A stretch of DNA of 64,000 nucleotides. Source: Macrosoma leucophasiata. Taxonomy: Eukaryota; Arthropoda; Insecta; Lepidoptera; Hedylidae. The stretch lies in NCBI GenBank assembly GCA_036365455.1, contig JAWQUS010000017.1, positions 3,100,001 through 3,164,000 on the forward strand, given 5' to 3'. The notes under the pieces are model-generated. The model saw nothing but the letters and a program-made list of their open reading frames with translations. It did not search any database and had not been told where the DNA came from. Positions 10,992 through 21,796 of this stretch are shown here, in pieces. The position numbers were made by a program, and so were the translations under genes. The number at the start of each line of letters is the position of its first letter. Positions within the stretch are counted from its first letter, which is position 1.

Positions 10992-11353
10992 ATTTTTTTG
11001 ACTTTGTAATAACTGATCTTTTTTGCGAACAAAAATTCTTTATTCTTGTGTGTACACTCGGGGTGTACAGTTTCTAAATGTCGGCGCAATTTGGCAGGTG
11101 CCATGGAACTATAAGGAACCAGTTTACTACAGAGCATGCAGAGAGGTGAGCCGTTGGAATCAACAAATCCGAAACTGATATAAGATTCATCATACTTCCT
11201 TCTTTTCGTCTTTGAAACCGCCGAGCTTGACGTCGTGGCATCATCTTCTGGATCGGTGATTGCTATATTCTCCACGCGCACTGCTTTTGAACATTCAGCG
11301 TCATTAGAAGATGTTGTTGCAACACGTTTAACACCTTTAAGCCAACGTTCCAT
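10988..11353 (-). pseudogene. hAT transposase N-terminus with BED-type zinc finger
   Basis: 121 codons starting with MERWLKG. Residues about 70-105 contain C-x2-C (LCMLCSKL) and H-x4-H (LRRHLETVH), a BED-type DNA-binding finger as in ZBED proteins. Upstream is a lysine/arginine patch (KTKRRKYDE), possibly nuclear localisation. The frame ends through a frameshift at about 10990. Confidence 0.85.
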
Positions 11354-11582
11354 TCTTCTTTATTTATAATGTTACACGTCAGGATAGTGGGTTTTAAATA
11401 AAGCACAATCGTTACTGCGTATAAGAGACTAAATTTAGTACCTACAGTGAGGAAATGTATAAAACTGAGACAACAGAATACAGCAGGCAGTAAAACAATG
11501 AACACTAGTTTCTCGTTAGCGAGCTTGTAAGTAGGTAGTAACTTATTGCTCCGAACGCTAATCGTCAACTGACGACGCGAGA

Positions 11583-12440
11583 TTTTTTTGTTTTTTTTTA
11601 GGTCGGGCGTTATGTAGGCGGCCTGTCTCGAGACGGCACGAGTCTACTTCACCGGGCAATCGGCGAGCGCAGAAGGCGTTCCAGCCTAGCAAAAAAGTTA
11701 GCGCAACTGCTTAAGGGTGACCCATGCGGGTCCGTGCCTCGGCTTAGGGCGTTGCGGAGGGACATAAGAGACATATGCGATTATGGGCGGTGCAACTTTC
11801 GCTCTACTCCATTCGGTTGGTGATAACCGGAATGTCATCGGCCTCGCGGGGCCGGGGATAAGGTCGGATCAGGGGCGGGCGCGGCGCGAAACGCGTCGGT
11901 CCGTTGTATTGTTGGCGGTTTGTGGAGTGTGATTCTGTAGGTGATTTTGCATAGCGGCAATGGCCAACGTGGTCTCATCGTCCGGATCTTTTAAGACGTG
12001 CCTTGGACGTCTCCTTTTGGCGCGATCAAAAGGAGTGTAAATCTGCACTGAGTGTAATACTGCAGCTTCTTCTCCTTGATAGTTCTGAGTAATTCCACCT
12101 TTTTATTCATTCGACGCAGCACCTCAACATTAGTGACCTTTTGGACCCATGGTATTCTGAGCATACGTCTGTATATCCACATTTTAAACGCTTCAAGTTT
12201 AAAGCATAATGCTGAGGTTAGAGTCCAACTCTCCATTCCCTAAAGTAAGACACTGAATACATAACAGCGGACCAATCTAATAAGTATTTTAAGGTTAAAG
12301 CGTTGACAATACAGAATATTTTTCATTTTTATAAAAGCACTACGGGCCTGTTCTATTCTGATACTCTTGTTCACTATCCCATTTCTCGTTTACATAACTA
12401 CCTAAATATTTAAACTTATTCACGCGCTCTATTTAGTTAT
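11583..12440 (-). pseudogene. Non-LTR retrotransposon fragment inside the hAT
   Basis: Minus-strand translation shows FKYLGSYVNEKWDS, then RIEQARSAFIKMKNIL and, after a stop, MESWTLTSALCFKLEAFKMW and YRRMLRIPWVQKVTNVEVLR, the C-terminal half of an insect LINE reverse transcriptase. An 81-codon open part spans 11991-12236. The left edge is a T-rich run (11583-11600), consistent with a reversed poly-A tail. The strip 11600-11900 is unusually GC-rich for this window and may be its 3' UTR. Dead, and younger than the hAT it interrupts. Confidence 0.75.
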
Positions 12441-12720
12441 TTTCTATTTGGTTTTTTCGCGCATTCCACAGACCGGCAAACTTAGAGCGAACGGGTTGTA
12501 CAAGTATAAAATTGTTGATACCAAACTTATGAGGTATTATACCAGCTATTGTAACACATGTTTCTACAAATACAAATAAATAACGTTCATAGCGTTTTGT
12601 GCGGCCGCGGAGCGACCAGAGAGAGGTGTTTTGTTTTTTTTTTTCTAAATTCTTGCGGAACCCCGACAGAGGTATCACGGACCCCTAGGGTTCCGCGGAA
12701 CACACTTAAAGTATAGCTGG

Positions 12721-12812
12721 TCTAAAACACTATCATTTAGCGGTAGATAGGTTAGGTAATGCGGTGGCCTACGTCTTCGAGTTCCTACACTTGGAACTCT
12801 ACCACCAGTGAA
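12721..12812 (-). mobile_element. SINE-A, right part after hAT
   Basis: Continuation of the SINE-A begun at 8921: ACTATCATTTAGCGGTAGAT to CTCTACCACCAGTG. Confidence 0.85.
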
Positions 12813-12860
12813 AATGTTAGGTGTATGTTCTTCACAGAGACATCGCAAGTTTTAAAAATA

Positions 12861-13136
12861 TTTTTTTTTAATGAAATTGAAGTGGCAAACAAGCATACAG
12901 TTCACATTGATGTGATGACTGCAGCCTATAGAAACCCACACAAAGACCAAGATCAAAATGCAGATGCCTTACCACTCCGGAGGCCTAAGGTGTTATGCCT
13001 CTGTGTCGGAAATTACAGGGCCGTACATTATCACTTAACCGGATAGTGCTGAACACTACCATTTAGCGGCAAGTATATTACGTAATGCGGTGGTACCTAC
13101 GCCCGCGAGTTCCATCCCTGGAGCTCTACCACCAGT
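12861..13136 (-). mobile_element. SINE-A copy
   Basis: Full reverse-strand copy beginning with a T run and ending GAGCTCTACCACCAGTG. The plus-strand frame 12759-13046 is a read-through of two SINE-A copies and is not a gene. Confidence 0.85.
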
Positions 13137-13737
13137 GTATAATATCATTATATCTTTCCAAACACCAACTTTAGAGCATAAAACCTAAATTTTCCACTAA
13201 ACTATCTCTTAGCACAGCTTAACTGCCTTAGCCGGCGGTCCGACTAATACCCGGCGTGAAGTCACCAAGCCAAGTTAACCCGCGGCTTAATTCTAATCTG
13301 AGGATTAAACTAAATTACCCGGACCTTACATTTGTCATGGAAACAATGCTTTGGCTGTGTCCTAAATTTAATTGAAAAGAGGAACTAAGTAAAAAATATT
13401 AAGGCGGGCACAAATTTGCGAAATGTAACATGCAATGTTACAATAACTTTAACTTTAACAAATATCGTGGTGCAACCCAGGCTAAGTATATCAGACCAAG
13501 AAATTATGTAGTAAGTGTAGTAAACATTTTTGTACGTTTTATTTTATATTATGTAATATTTTATGTAATTTGTTGGTATTCAAGTACGTATAATTTTTTT
13601 ATTTTTGTTTTTGTTTAGTTTAACCTGTTTTATCTACTTATATAATAAATATAATATAATTTATTTGCACTTATGTATCGGTTTATTCCTAGTAAGTATT
13701 TATTATATTGATATAGACTTTTAGGACTGATATCCGT
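13137..13737. other. Mostly featureless; short repeat near 13440
   Basis: TTTAACAAATATCGTGGTGC at about 13450 resembles TTTAACAAATATTTTGGTGC at 29934, so part is a dispersed repeat. The 62-codon frame 13430-13618 is hydrophobic by base composition only. Confidence 0.45.
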
Positions 13738-14045
13738 GTCCCACCAACTAGTTTCCAGTTGAAAACCAGCGTCAGGCTCCGGCTTGACATTTTGCTGAAC
13801 TGAGAACTATTTGGTGCAGCCGTGAGATCTTGTTTTATTTTTCTACTGTTACAAGGTACCTATTTCTTTTTATATTAACAGTGTTCTTTCTTTTTTTTTG
13901 TGTTTTAATGTCAATGATTTCATAAATGTTGTTTTTTTTGTCGTACCAACCTACTTATATTTTAAATGTTTAATTTTTTTTCTATTGCTTTTTTATGCAG
14001 TACTTGATCGGCTGCGCCAATAAATGTTTTTTCTTCTTTTTTCTT
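13738..14045 (+). repeat. Repeat R (A-rich 3' end), best copy
   Basis: Starts CCACCAACTAGTTTCCAGTT, has TGCAGCCGTGAG in the middle and ends with CCAATAAATGTTTTTTC. Partial copies occur at 57478-57690 and 60279-60405. The AATAAA near the end suggests an RNA-derived 3' terminus. Superfamily not recognised. Confidence 0.6.
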
Positions 14046-14080
14046 CTTCTTTTTAGTTTTTTTTTTCAAATTTATATTCT

Positions 14081-14357
14081 TTTTATATGTAATGGAAGTG
14101 GCAAACAAGCATGCAGTTCACATTGATGTTAAGTGATGACTGTAGCTTATAGACACCTACACGAAGACCAAGGTCAAAATGCAGATGCGTTACCACTTCT
14201 GAGGCCTAAGGTGTTATGCCTCTGAGCCGGAAATCACAGGGCCGTACATTACCACCTGACCGGAACACGATAGTGCTGAACACTACCATTTAGCGGCAAG
14301 TAAATTAGGTAATGCGGTGGTGCCATCCGCGAGCTCCGTCACTGGAGCTCTACCACA
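14081..14357 (-). mobile_element. SINE-A copy
   Basis: Full reverse-strand copy from TATGTAATGGAAGTGGCAAA to GGAGCTCTACCACA. Confidence 0.85.
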
Positions 14358-14360
14358 TTT

Positions 14361-14480
14361 AATATCTACACAAAAACCAAAAGCCGCAATGCAAATGCAT
14401 AGTTTTTCAAAAGTTGTAGATGTTTTGCCTCTTTAATTATATTTACGACACCATTCATTCCTATTTAACCAGAGTAGATA
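14361..14480 (-). mobile_element. Diverged SINE-A fragment
   Basis: ATCTACACAAAAACCAAAAG ... AATGCAAATGCATAG ... TTTTGCCTCTTTAATT follows the SINE-A reverse-strand order with many substitutions. It lies next to a young copy, in the same orientation. The frame 14420-14740 starts in this remnant and has no motif. Confidence 0.6.
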
Positions 14481-14837
14481 CATCACTAACAATCTTAATC
14501 ACATACAGTTTTGTTGAAATACAGGTTTTTGTTATCGACTGTACCATCAACAAGAAAAGTGTCTATGAATGGCTATGTATGAATGGCTTTTATAAAGCGT
14601 TGTACAGTCGAGTGGTCATCTTCGCGTGTACTGTTTATCGGGGGAATATTGGAGTTCGAACTTCTGGCAGAACTTGGATTAAACCGGCCTTCAAAGGCAT
14701 GCACTTTGATTTACACGATACGATACGATGTGGATGGTAACAATTTTTAAAGCGAGTTAATGCGGGATTATTATGTCTATCTTATGTTATCTAGTAGACT
14801 AGCTGGTATGAAATGTGGAAGCATCACAGGCCGATAG

Positions 14838-14940
14838 ATTTTCGCGTTTATGTGAATATGATGATTGATTAAGTTTTCAATTTAAAACACCGTGTTTTGT
14901 AGATTCGTAATGACGAAATCGGTTAAGCTAGCGTATTATT
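14838..14940 (+). repeat. Repeat H, copy interrupted by a SINE-E dimer
   Basis: Same as 7434-7545 up to GCTAGCGTATTATT, then resumes at 15287 with GTATAGTCATAATTACAA. Confidence 0.75.
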
Positions 14941-15274
14941 TTATTTAAAGAAAAATGGAAAGAAAAATTTAACTTCAGGCGAGACTCGAACTCGTGGCCT
15001 ACTGGGAATCTAGTCCAGCCGCTCTTCCAATTGAGCTACTGAAGTCCTGCCCGATTTGTCAAATCTTTCCTTCACATTTAATGCCTTGCTTTATGGTAAC
15101 AGTAGCGCAAAATCGGGCAGGACTTCAGTAGCTCAATTGGAAGAGCGGCTGGACTAGATTCCCAGTACGCCGCGAGTTCGAGTCTCGCCTGAAGTCAAAT
15201 TTTTCTTTCCATTTTTCTTTAAATAAAATATATTTCACAAGCATGTGTTAATGCGAAATAATATAAAAAACAAT
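14941..15274. mobile_element. Inverted dimer of SINE-E (tRNA-like) with 12-bp target duplication
   Basis: Left half (about 14941-15050) is a minus-strand tRNA-like unit, right half (about 15106-15274) a plus-strand unit with an A/T-rich 3' end. Each has acceptor-like GACTTCA/TGAAGTC, a D-arm-like GCTCAATTGGAAGAGC and a T-arm-like GAGTTCGAGTCTCGC. TAGCGTATTATT flanks the whole (14929-14940 and 15275-15286), so the dimer arrived in one event. The empty site is visible in repeat H at 7545. The tRNA anticodon arm is poorly paired and an extra base separates T arm and acceptor, so it is not taken as a working tRNA gene. Confidence 0.85.
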
Positions 15275-15361
15275 TAGCGTATTATTGTATAGTCATAATT
15301 ACAATTTATATGGGTTAATTAAATAGTGTTTTTTTTATTATTTTGCTTAATGTAAACTTAT

Positions 15362-15505
15362 CCCCTTATTCATAAGCGTACATTAGATACGTTTTAGCTA
15401 TAGAATGTTTTGTCTCTGTCAGTTGCATTGTCAAATGTGCAGGATAAAAAAAGACAGAGGAGAGATTAGCAACACTTTACCTAAAATACGTGTATGAATA
15501 AGGGG
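15362..15505. mobile_element. TIR MITE type M, complete
   Basis: CCCCTTATTCATA at the left and TATGAATAAGGGG at the right are exact complements. The 144-bp body has no coding capacity. TA dinucleotides near both edges are compatible with a Tc1/mariner-type insertion, but the exact boundary is ambiguous. Confidence 0.8.
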
Positions 15506-15506
15506 G

Positions 15507-16024
15507 TTAGAGTTTTTACATCTCTCATATCATGAAAGGGACAAACAAGAATACTTTTGTAGTATATCAAAATATAATGAAAAAACGGAAAAAAATTATA
15601 AGAATAAAAATAAACACATTTTTTTATTATTATATACACACAACGTTTGCTCGGCTCAGTATTGAAAAAAAAAAAAATATCGTGATGTGTAAAAAAGCCC
15701 TGTAATCATCGGCGGTCGGCTAGATAGTTGATTAGAGGAGTTCGGCTCAACCGAACTGTGATGCAGCTTAATAAGGGTTGGACCTCATCTAGCCCATACT
15801 TGCATTTTTCTTTGTCTTCTCTATTTATGTCGTTAGTAAGAGTGGGAGGGAATGATTGCGGGCGATGACTGTAATCGCGGGTACATACAATTTTCTTACC
15901 CTTTCAATAATCCTTCTTATCCTAAAAAACATGTTTGTTAATCATGTCCGTAAAGCAGATGCGTTTTCCAAGTCTAAGATTTTTAACTTTTTCGAAAAAC
16001 ACAAGACCACATACTACTACTACT
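15507..16024. other. No recognisable feature
   Basis: AT-rich; includes a slightly GC-richer strip near 15710-15800 without homology that I can name. Confidence 0.45.
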
Positions 16025-16110
16025 AACATGAAGTACGCATGCATCATCATGATCACCACTTTAGCCGAAAAATGTCCACTGCTGGACCAAAGCCTCCTCA
16101 TAAGAGAGGC
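16025..16110 (-). mobile_element. SINE-C 3' end
   Basis: Reverse-strand tail: CATCATCATGATCACCACTT, then CCGAAAAATGTCCACTGCTG and GACCAAAGCCT. Matches the plus-strand tails at 44430, 56250 and 57950. Confidence 0.75.
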
Positions 16111-17494
16111 CATAATGTAACGTTGCATTTTTGCTATTTCCTTTCACATAGGAAGAATAGCGACACCTAGTGTTATTTCACCCAACTATGTCGAAGGCTA
16201 CTCAGCTCGATCAGATGAAGAGTAGACAGGCACGCCATCTAGTAGTTTGCTGCGGTACTTCGTTGACATAGTCAATAGGTAATGTAATTAATTTAATATA
16301 AAAAATAATAAAAATTAATACATACACCTACTATAAATATTTAAAGAAATATGATAAAGTTTAAAATAATAAATAATAACACTATTTAGTAAAGTTCATT
16401 CTGAACATTATGGTGGTATAGAATCGGGTGGTTATGGTCGTGCAAAGGAACCTTCGAGAACGAAGGACGACTAGGAGAGAGCTTGTCAATGGTCATGAGA
16501 CGGTGCCAAGAGACAGTGCGTTGGTGAAAAAGAAAGCCTTAATTTTCTAGGCCATCATGGCCAAAAAGTTTTAAAATAGATTAAAAATGTTAAATTGAGG
16601 TGAGTTTCTCGTAATTGGTGTTAATATTTTTCGGATTCGATAATCGATTGTCAAATGGCGTGATAAAAAACATGGTTGGTTTTTGTTACAGCAAGTTTCC
16701 CTAAAATCGGGAGGAGCTGGGATGCTGAGGCTTTTATTTCTAGATAATATTTAGCTAAAAGTCCTCGTGAGTAGTTTTTTCATCACTTTCTATAGTTGGA
16801 GTTATGTTGAGTTTGTCCTGGACTCAACATGGAGCAAACTGGATATGTAATATTAATAAGTGTCTGTATTTCGTTTCAGATGCGGGTTTTAATTTTAATT
16901 TTAATTTTAATTTAATTTTCATGTTTTTGTTTCATTTCCCAATTTTTTATTGGTACTATGAAACATTTCATTGAACATAATGTCTTGGTAGTTTATTTTT
17001 TTCTTTGAGTAAACTTACAACTTTCTGAAGACCTGCGGGACTTATGGAGCTTGAATGATGACGATGCACAGTAGGACCTGATACCCGGATGATGGTGGAG
17101 GAAGATTGAGGAGACCCTACACCCCACTCACCGTAAGCGGTGTGATCAGGTACGAGGTCATCGTGTAGCCCCTTTAGGCATTGCCATCATAAAACAGCTA
17201 AAGTTTTTTTAAGTAATCAGGTTAATAAAGTTATTTAATATTAATTACTAAAGGAGCAGTAATCTTCACCACTCGAACCCCAAATTCAGAAACACGACCC
17301 TGTATCATGGGGTTTGGTACCATATCATAAAATATTGTTACAAGTATGATAAGTAGAATAATTCAAATAAAAGGTTTCATTCAACAATAAATGTCAGTGT
17401 GCCAAACTCAGTAGTTTTATTTATTCAAAAGTCAACGGGGTTTCAGTAATAAATATAAATATTCTGCTAGCCGGGTAACTCCAAGGCTTTCAAT
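16111..17494. other. Long stretch without identified genes
   Basis: Contains an imperfect TTTTAA-type microsatellite at about 16885-16920 and two GC-richer strips (16430-16530, 17030-17180) that I cannot match to another part of the window. No open frame worth calling. It could hold unclassified old repeats. Confidence 0.45.
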
Positions 17495-17645
17495 AATCGC
17501 CACGATTGGTTTGTGGGTTGACGATTGAAGTAGCGGTAGTTTTATCGCGGGCTGTCCATCTCTCGTTATTGCACTTACTACCCAACAGAATAGTTTGTCT
17601 GCCATTTTGGTTTACTGACTGCATAGAAGAGAATTCATCCGTTAG
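17495..17645 (-). mobile_element. SINE-C body
   Basis: On the minus strand: GAATTCTCTTCTATGCAGTC, AAATGGCAGACAAACTATTC, GATAAAACTACCGCTAC and CGTGGCGATTAT, in the same order as the copy at 56035-56290. The 78-codon minus frame 17490-17726 is within it and not a gene. Confidence 0.75.
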
Positions 17646-18010
17646 TGAGTGATGGGGGTTACCAAGTTCCAAAGCCGTCACGCACACATACACATAACAT
17701 ACTCCTCTGCTAGTTTCCTGGCACAAAATCTTACAATGTATAAGTATTTTAGGTATAGATGGCTCGCCTCTAATAGGCCACAGTTAACTTCATCGGGCAA
17801 TAATCGACCCGAAATGGCTCTAAACCTAAAAATTATTATATAGACCAGTCATTGTTGCCAATGCTACGGTAATTGCCGTACAGTTTTTACGGCCTTCGGA
17901 CCAAGGTCATCCAATTTACGGCCTACAGTTTTATTAGTATCCGTAGGTCAAGAATTGGGTGATCTTTAAATAGAAATTGAATTTTAGGGGTGATAAAATA
18001 AATAAATTTA
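17646..18010. other. No clear feature
   Basis: CTTCATCGGGCAATAATCG near 17790 resembles CTTCACCGAGCAATTGG at 61445 and CTTCACCGGGCAATCGG at 11648, so a common LINE-related end may lie here. Otherwise unassigned. Confidence 0.4.
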
Positions 18011-18062
18011 TGTATGTATGTATCTTCAAGTCCCTTACGGGGTATGCAGAGATTATGGAGCG
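18011..18062 (-). pseudogene. RTE-like LINE 3' tip
   Basis: TATG tail then ATCTTCAAGTCCCTTACGGG and TATGCAGAGATTATGGAGCG, the last 50 bases of the RTE-like LINE with substitutions. Confidence 0.7.
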
Positions 18063-18289
18063 GCAAATACCCGACATTAAATTACTTTAATTTATTTTAA
18101 ATGTGTAAATTTTTCTTGACAACCCTAGAAAGATCTAAACTAGTCCAAACGGTCGTGGACACCTAATGAGTATGTAAAGTTTCGATGACCGCACACCGCA
18201 TTGATTGCTATCGGAGTTAAAGTGTATTGGTTCAGAATGTAAAATACTGTCGCATCTATTGACTTATGTAGTACTACTACTAGTAGTTT

Positions 18290-18408
18290 AATATACATAC
18301 TAATAAAGGTAAAAGCGTCGGGACGGGCGAATCGCAGGTGTTTGCATGTATGCTTGAATGCATGCATTTACCTCTGTCACCCCTTCGGGAATTCCAGGCG
18401 TGAAGTTT
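18290..18408 (+). mobile_element. SINE-B 3' part
   Basis: GCATGTATGCTTGAATGCAT, GCATTTACCTCTGTC and CCCCTTCGGGAATTCCAGGC, GTGAAG match the tails of complete SINE-B copies at 21484-21796 and 49296-49607. The tRNA-like head is missing. Confidence 0.75.
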
Positions 18409-18870
18409 TTTATGAGTATATTATCGATACAGGGATCGGTTCAATACACAGACCAATCATCCTTCCTTTGGTTCCATAGTCGATGGTTTAATACAACAGC
18501 CTGTTAGGTAAATGCAGGCTTTGTTGTTACTTTTAAGATATAAATCTACAGAAAATTCGATTTCTCAAATGTATTTTCTTGGGAAAAGCACAAGCTTCTA
18601 GTGCTGACAGTTGTTTTGTTTACCAATTTATATGCTTCACGTCCCCACTCGTGATAGGATCTCGTAACTCGGTCAAGTGTTGAGATCTCGAAAATCGTTT
18701 CTATTCTGACGTAAGTGGCGTAGAGTAATGGAAATTCAGAAGTTGGTCGTTCAATGTTTCAATTTTATTGGAAAAAAAATATGTGACGAAAGCTTATAAT
18801 TACTGACTGTTTAAATAAGTTCTTTATAAAAAAAAGTTGGAGCAGGAACAGTTATAAGGCTATTTTACGT
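18409..18870. other. No recognisable feature
   Basis: AT-rich; no open frame, family match or palindrome noticed. Confidence 0.45.
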
Positions 18871-19075
18871 TTATTTAGTATTAGCTGTTGCCCGCGGCTT
18901 CGCCCGCGTGGATGGCGTTTTTATAAATATCTAAGTAGCCTATGTTCTTTCTCAGTTAGCTCTATCTCTATAACAAATTTCATTTAAATCGGTTCAGTCG
19001 TTTGGACGTGAAAAAATAACAGACAGACAGACAGAGTTACTTTCGCATTTATAATATTATATTAGTAGGCAAGTA
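18871..19075 (+). repeat. Repeat J copy
   Basis: GCTGTTGCCCGCGGCTTCGC ... ATCGGTTCAGTCGTTTGGAC ... CAGACAGACAGAGTTACTTTC and TTTATAATATTATATTAG. This is a very widespread lepidopteran repeat pattern. The same family occurs at 43862-44130 in reverse. Confidence 0.7.
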
Positions 19076-19094
19076 GGGATTATTATTATATTTT

Positions 19095-19320
19095 TGAAGT
19101 GAAAACGAATTCGATGAAACCAAGAAGCGACAATAAAAAAGACAAAAGATGTAACATGGGAAAAATAGATAAGAAGCAAACAGTAAAGAGAGACACACAT
19201 AAATTTATAAGATTTAACGTAGAAGAAAATGTGAAAGAAGCATTATACAGTGTTTCTTTTGAAAGTTTCACATCTACCACGTGTGCATTGCACACATATT
19301 TTTTTATTTAAAGCGAAACG
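19095..19320 (+). repeat. Unclassified repeat, uninterrupted copy
   Basis: AAATTTATAAGATTTAACGT ... GAAAGTTTCACATCTACCAC, GTGTGCATTGCACACATA. It recurs at 32340-32405 and 32680-32740 with about 275 extra bases in between. The 70-codon frame 19099-19311 covers it but looks fortuitous. Confidence 0.55.
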
Positions 19321-19860
19321 CAACGTCTGTGTGACATTATATTTTTTTGGAATTGGAAGTTCAAAAAAGAATGTAACAAAGAATAAAACCCTCAGTTCAA
19401 TACTTTCCCAAAACTAAAATCCTTACCAAATCCAAGCACATCACGGAACACCGATTCGGATTCAAGTCTAAAAAGGTTGGTTTTCAATTACGAAAAAAAC
19501 TTGCCAATTTCACGCACTGCCCGCTGTCTACTCTGTGGCGAGCGTGACCGGAATTTTAATTCGACAAACGTACAATTTCATCGCGATGAGATGAAATTAC
19601 GCAAACAATGGCACACGACACGTGCGAGTAACGTCACCTGCGATATAATGCTTGAATATTTACGCTCTTTAATTCGTCGAAGGACCATTGTCATTTTTAT
19701 TTTGGAGTATAATATATAATATACTAACTTACTCATTTCGTGGTAACAAATAACGTTTGTATGGTTATTCACTTCGTATCCACGGATATGTGAATACAAA
19801 AAAAAAACAAACATCTCAATTGATTCTGTCGCAGGAATCTTATATTGTCAGGAGAAAAAA
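19321..19860. other. Unassigned; one short frame of uncertain nature
   Basis: The plus frame 19477-19719 encodes 80 residues with RCLLCGERDRNFNSTNVQFH. The region 19490-19660 is less AT-rich than its surroundings, so an old exon or element is possible, but I recognise no domain and see no splice context. Treated as not a gene. Confidence 0.4.
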
Positions 19861-19862
19861 TA

Positions 19863-20368
19863 AAGGAGATGTTGCAAAAATGTATGGACCTCCGGCCATG
19901 TATTGTACACAATATCATTAACAGGCAAAATCAATAAAAAAAACGTTTTTTACTGAATATTTTCACTTGTTAAGCTTTCTTTGCAGTTACAAAATATTAT
20001 TTGCAGTTAGAGTTGCAACTCAAACCAACATGGCGAATATGGCGGGCGATGTCATTTTGACATTTAAATTGTTTTTTGATTATAAAGTACTTGCAGAAAA
20101 AAGTAATACTTTTCTAAATACTATCGAAATCAATTTCATGTGTACTACGAAGAACTTAAACTAATCGATTTCCAATTTTCAGAAGCGTCGGTTGTATCGC
20201 CGCCATGTTGAATATGGTTGAAAATGATAAAATCGTTTGAATCAAATGTGGTAGTAACTCTAGAATATATTCTTGAATAAATTAATTGTATTTTTTTCGG
20301 AATCTTCTTTAATTTACCCATTTTTTGAGGACATGTACAATCTAGAGCCGAACTCGCAACATCTCCTT
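19863..20368. mobile_element. TIR MITE type N, copy 1
   Basis: 506-bp element with 13-bp perfect terminal inverted repeats AAGGAGATGTTGC/GCAACATCTCCTT flanked by TA on both sides (19861-19862, 20369-20370). The interior has GTATGGACCTCCGGCCATGT and CAACATGGCGAATATGGCGG. A second copy is at 47828-48300. No transposase; non-autonomous. Confidence 0.85.
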
Positions 20369-20370
20369 TA

Positions 20371-20818
20371 GTACGCTTATGTGCAAAAACAAACGAACTC
20401 AACTGCAGTAAGCAGTTTTAAGATGAATTTGTTTCAGAAGCCTCACCAGTCTACGGTTATAATACGCATAATAATGTAACCTGAATTTAGAAATAATATT
20501 GTTCTTATTTCATCGCTTGAATCACAAGAATCACCAAAACCTTCTTAACTGATATTTCGGTCTCTTTACAGCTTTTAGACGAACAGCCAGATCTCAATGC
20601 TTTTGATTATATTATAGACTGCACCTATTTCGAGATATTTTATAAATGGTTTGAAGTGTCGATCAAAGATCGACAAAAATGGATTGATAATGAGCTCTTA
20701 CCTCTGAGTGAGTGAGGCTTAAGTTGTTTTAATGTATAATAGATATCTATTACGCGCCCAAACATGCGATGATGCCTAAAGCTAGTTTTCTATTCCAGTA
20801 CCTTAGCATGATCTTGTT
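20371..20818. other. No recognisable feature
   Basis: AT-rich; nothing identified. Confidence 0.45.
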
Positions 20819-21025
20819 TTCGACGACCTGGTTAGTTCAGCGGTGTTAGACGACCGTTTGATTCGAAGGGTCGCGGGTTCCATTCCTGCACCGGGACAAA
20901 TATTTGTATGGCCTACAGATATTTGTTTCGGGTCTGGGTGTTTGTGTACTGTTGTGTGTGTACAACGGCATCCACGACACAGGTTTATATCTAGTGGGTT
21001 GTGAGTGTTAGCGAATTTATTTATT
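20819..21025 (+). mobile_element. SINE-D (tRNA-derived), copy 1
   Basis: A tRNA-like head with box A-like TGGTTAGTTCAGCGG and box B-like GGGTTCCATTCC, then the body AAATATTTGTATGGCCTACA and a TG-rich region with ACGGCATCCACGACACAGG. It is a common butterfly and moth SINE type by pattern. Copy 2 is at 51158-51385. Confidence 0.8.
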
Positions 21026-21483
21026 GTTTATTTTTATAATTTATTTAATAAATATTTCAATATAAACCCACTCAATTGTAATCGGGATTTCCTCTTAAAA
21101 TCTCCAACACCTTATGGAGACGTCCAAAGTTCCATTTGGTGACTTGCAACGTACTACATAAGGATAAGAGTTTCCCTTGAAAAGGTGAACTGACCCAATT
21201 TTGGTCCCTTTTCGTTGGTTTGAAAATATTTTCACATTCGCAAAGGGTTACGATAGGTGGTTTCATACCCAACTATACTATCCGATAACAACTCGAAAAA
21301 GTTAAGTAGTTTTGTGAAGATTTCCAAGTATTAAGTAACTTTTAATCGATTTTTCGGCGACTATATAGTGAGAAACTGCGGGCACAACTAACACGCGTAA
21401 AGTAAACAAGTTACAGTATCCAACAAGAAATAATTCACATCGACAAATTCAGCCGCATGAAAAAAGAATCATTGCGAAAAAAA
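21026..21483. other. No recognisable feature
   Basis: No family match or credible frame; the 66-codon minus frame at 21072-21272 lacks motifs. Confidence 0.45.
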
Positions 21484-21796
21484 ACGTAACTTCACGCCTG
21501 TAATCCCCGAAGGGGTAGGCAGAGGTAAATGCATGCATTCAATCATACATGCAAACACCCACGACTCGCCGGTTACGTTTTAGGCCCATGTAACAGGTGG
21601 CGAACCTGTTGCCATCTCCGGGCACATTACCAAACTCCGGGGTACTGGGAAACTTCCAGAAAATTGAAAAATCCCAATAGAAGCAGAGATAAAGGATTTT
21701 AAACCGTTATCTCTAATAGTCTCCGACCCGGGAATCGAACCCAGGACCTCCAGCGTAATAGTAGTGGCCTGCTACCACTACGCTACTGAGGCAGCG
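21484..21796 (-). mobile_element. SINE-B (tRNA-derived), full length
   Basis: On the minus strand it starts GCCTCAGTAGCGTAGTGGTA (box A-like) and has GGGTTCGATTCCCGGG (box B). The body carries TAATGTGCCCGGAGATGG and the 3' end reads CTCTGCCTACCCC ... GGCGTGAAGTTACG, very like the RTE-like LINE end CTCTGCCTACCCC ... GGCGTGAAGATAC. This indicates that the RTE-like LINE probably supplies its reverse transcriptase. Confidence 0.85.

Noticed and set aside
15106..15185. Functional tRNA gene (also 48550, 48860)
   Set aside because: Acceptor and T-arm-like parts pair well, but the anticodon stem is poor, an extra base separates T arm and acceptor, and the unit is part of a dispersed repeat with a common tail.
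19477..19719. 80-codon frame with CLLCGERD as an exon or zinc-binding peptide
   Set aside because: No second zinc-binding pair, no splice or promoter context and no repetition elsewhere; evidence is too thin.
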